The position numbers and the translations under genes are program-made. 7,763 bases of DNA, taken from Aquitalea sp. (GTDB lineage Bacteria > Pseudomonadota > Gammaproteobacteria > Burkholderiales > Chromobacteriaceae). The notes below the pieces were generated by a model. It had not been told where the DNA came from. It did not search any database and worked only from the letters and a program-made list of their open reading frames with translations. The stretch covers positions 1 to 7,763 of the forward strand of contig JAFANL010000138.1 in assembly GCA_019232735.1 (NCBI GenBank). The letters are read 5' to 3'. Below, in pieces: positions 6,795 through 7,763 of this stretch (positions are counted from its first letter, which is position 1; every line of letters begins with the position of its first letter).

Positions 6795-6827
6795 GAATCA
6801 ATACTGTGAATACCTGAGGAAATTACT

Positions 6828-7079
6828 ATGTCTCTCATGATTACCGACGAATGCATCAACTGCGACGTCTGTGAACCGGAATGCCCGAACAATGCCATCT
6901 CGCAGGGTGAAGAGATCTATCAGATCGATCCCAATCTGTGCACCCAGTGTGTAGGTCACTACGACGAGCCGCAGTGCCAGCAAGTCTGTCCGGTGGATTG
7001 CATTCCGCTGGATCCGGCCCATCCGGAATCCCAGGACGAGTTGCATACCAAATATCTGCGCATCTCCGGCAAGGCCTGA
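6828..7079 (+). CDS. YfhL-like ferredoxin with two 4Fe-4S clusters (Alvin type)
   Basis: Small electron carrier of 83 residues. Cluster ligands are visible as CINCDVCEPECP (Cys9, 12, 15, then Cys19-Pro) and CTQC...CQQVCP (Cys38, Cys41, Cys50, then Cys54-Pro). The eight-residue insertion between Cys41 and Cys50, an extra Cys58, and the extended C-terminal tail are marks of the Allochromatium vinosum FdI / YfhL family, whose clusters have very low potentials. The physiological partner is not shown by the sequence. The start is supported by TGAGGAA (about 6815-6821), about seven bases before ATG. It has its own candidate promoter and a strong terminator, so it is probably monocistronic. In many betaproteobacteria this gene follows rsmD-coaD; coaD is not here. 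Confidence 0.95.
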   Translation: MSLMITDECINCDVCEPECPNNAISQGEEIYQIDPNLCTQCVGHYDEPQCQQVCPVDCIPLDPAHPESQDELHTKYLRISGKA

Positions 7080-7105
7080 TCCGGGCTAAGTCACTGATGT
7101 AAAAG

Positions 7106-7140
7106 AGAAGGCCCCGACTTGCACGGGGCCTTCTTCATTT
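7106..7140 (+). terminator. Intrinsic terminator after the ferredoxin gene
   Basis: A strong stem GAAGGCCCCG (7107-7116) / CGGGGCCTTC (7124-7133), extended by an A-T pair, with loop ACTTGCA and a T-rich tail TTCATTTT. It lies 27 bases after the ferredoxin stop and insulates it from the tRNA-tuf promoter. Confidence 0.93.
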
Positions 7141-7177
7141 TCTGGCAAAAATAATGAAAAAAAATGCGACGCAGGTG

Positions 7178-7206
7178 TTGACGACAGGGGAGGGTATCTA
7201 TACTAT
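7178..7206 (+). promoter_or_regulatory. Promoter of the tRNA-Tyr/Gly/Thr-tuf operon
   Basis: TTGACG (7178-7183) is followed after 17 bases by TACTAT (7201-7206). An overlapping TATACT at 7199-7204 would give a 15-base spacer. An A-rich tract at about 7147-7164 sits where an UP element would be. The bases after the -10, TCGGGT, are fairly GC-rich, as at stringently controlled stable-RNA promoters. Transcription would start near 7213, about six bases before tRNA-Tyr. Growth-rate control is inference. Confidence 0.65.
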
Positions 7207-7218
7207 TCGGGTCTCTCA

Positions 7219-7304
7219 GGGGGGGTTACCCCAGCGGTCAACGGGTCCGGACTGTAAATCCGGCGGCTAAGCCTTCGAAGGTTCGAATCCTTCTCCCCCC
7301 ACCA
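7219..7304 (+). tRNA. tRNA-Tyr (anticodon GTA), CCA encoded
   Basis: Class II tRNA of 86 bases including CCA. The acceptor GGGGGGG (7219-7225) pairs with TCCCCCC (7294-7300), leaving a G-T wobble at the seventh pair. The anticodon GTA is at 7254-7256 in an ACTGTAAAT loop between CCGG stems. A long variable arm is present. The T arm is GAAGG-TTCGAAT-CCTTC (7277-7293), followed by discriminator A and CCA (7302-7304). Confidence 0.97.
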
Positions 7305-7357
7305 GAATTTTAAACGTCTTGGCGGCGTGCAGTTTGAAAGCCGTATAGTTGTTGCAG

Positions 7358-7431
7358 GCGGGTGTAGCTCAATGGTAGAGCAGAAGCCTTCCAAGCTTAC
7401 GACGAGGGTTCGATTCCCTTCACCCGCTCCA
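7358..7431 (+). tRNA. tRNA-Gly (anticodon TCC), CCA encoded
   Basis: A 74-base tRNA with acceptor GCGGGTG (7358-7364) / CACCCGC (7421-7427), discriminator T and CCA (7429-7431). The anticodon loop CTTCCAA (7388-7394) carries TCC at 7390-7392, reading GGA/GGG. It lies 53 bases after tRNA-Tyr with no terminator between, so it is part of one precursor. Confidence 0.97.
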
Positions 7432-7452
7432 AGCGTTAATGCCTGTTAAAGG

Positions 7453-7527
<75 letters not shown>

Positions 7528-7566
7528 CCCATTTGTTTGTAGTTATTCAAATCAGGAAATTTTGCC

Positions 7567-7763
7567 ATGGCTAAGGAAAAGTTCGAGCGGACCAAACCGC
7601 ACGTAAACGTCGGCACCATCGGTCACGTTGACCATGGTAAGACCACCCTGACCGCAGCGATCACTACCATTCTGTCGAAGAAGTTCGGTGGCGAAGCCAA
7701 GGACTACTCCCAGATCGACAGCGCGCCGGAAGAAAAGGCACGTGGTATTACCATTAATACCGC
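7567..7763 (+). CDS. tuf: Elongation factor Tu (3' end beyond the window)
   Basis: GTPase that delivers aminoacyl-tRNA to the ribosomal A site. Only about 65 of the expected 390-odd codons are present. The start [20 protein letters not shown] is near identical to bacterial EF-Tu. The P-loop GHVDHGKT spans residues 19-26, and switch I RGITIN (59-64), with the Mg-binding threonine (Thr62), is reached before the edge. Shine-Dalgarno AGGAAA (7554-7559) lies seven bases before the ATG. The gene lies directly after tRNA-Thr with no terminator, so it is probably co-transcribed with the three tRNAs, as in the E. coli tufB operon. Whether the genome has a second tuf copy cannot be seen here. Confidence 0.98.

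Noticed and set aside
7219..7225. Run of seven G's, considered as a slippage or sequencing artefact
   Set aside because: It forms the full acceptor 5' strand of tRNA-Tyr and pairs with TCCCCCC, so the length is structurally consistent.
7203..7394. Minus-strand 63-codon open frame across tRNA-Tyr, with a GEKDSNLRR-like peptide
   Set aside because: This peptide is a familiar false translation of antisense tRNA sequence. The strand is fully explained by tRNA-Tyr and part of tRNA-Gly.

Overview
The window looks like a core-genome segment of a betaproteobacterium of the order Neisseriales, probably near the Chromobacteriaceae (Chromobacterium/Aquitalea/Vogesella-like). The grounds are an O-oligosaccharyltransferase that closely resembles neisserial PglL, an FtsY with a short Pro/Ala-rich N-terminus, an Alvin-type (YfhL-like) ferredoxin, and moderately high GC. 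Species cannot be settled from the sequence alone. I see no phage, IS element, CRISPR array or defence system.

Layout, left to right. (1) Positions 1-1665 (+): a pglL-like membrane O-oligosaccharyltransferase whose 5' end is probably cut off by the window edge. (2) A bidirectional terminator at about 1683-1712 separates it from convergent rpoH (1734-2597, -), the heat-shock sigma factor. The rpoH leader carries a near-perfect CIRCE operator (2629-2655) for the repressor HrcA, a third CIRCE-like half site, and a small hairpin that partly encloses the Shine-Dalgarno sequence. (3) Upstream of rpoH on the same strand lie ftsX (2798-3706), ftsE (3703-4356, ATGA overlap with ftsX) and ftsY (4465-5580). 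The transcription order ftsY-ftsE-ftsX-rpoH is the same as in E. coli. (4) A 587-bp stretch (5581-6167) has no convincing gene. (5) Divergent from ftsY is rsmD (6168-6728, +), the 16S rRNA m2G966 methyltransferase, again as in E. coli. (6) A two-cluster 4Fe-4S ferredoxin gene (6828-7079, +) follows, with its own candidate promoter and a strong terminator. (7) A stable-RNA style promoter (7178-7206) then drives tRNA-Tyr(GTA), tRNA-Gly(TCC), tRNA-Thr(GGT) and the start of tuf (EF-Tu), which runs off the right edge. This is the same tyr-gly-thr-tuf order as the E. coli tufB operon.

Most of the genes are housekeeping. FtsY targets ribosomes to the membrane, FtsEX controls septal peptidoglycan hydrolysis, RsmD modifies 16S rRNA, and the tRNA-tuf unit supplies elongation machinery. 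The most interesting signal is regulatory: rpoH, the positive heat-shock regulator, appears to be under HrcA/CIRCE control, the negative heat-shock circuit. Its leader can also fold into mutually exclusive hairpins that may expose or hide the ribosome binding site. Other points to check are the absence of coaD between rsmD and the ferredoxin gene, and possible cysteine-rich gene debris in the 587-bp gap.
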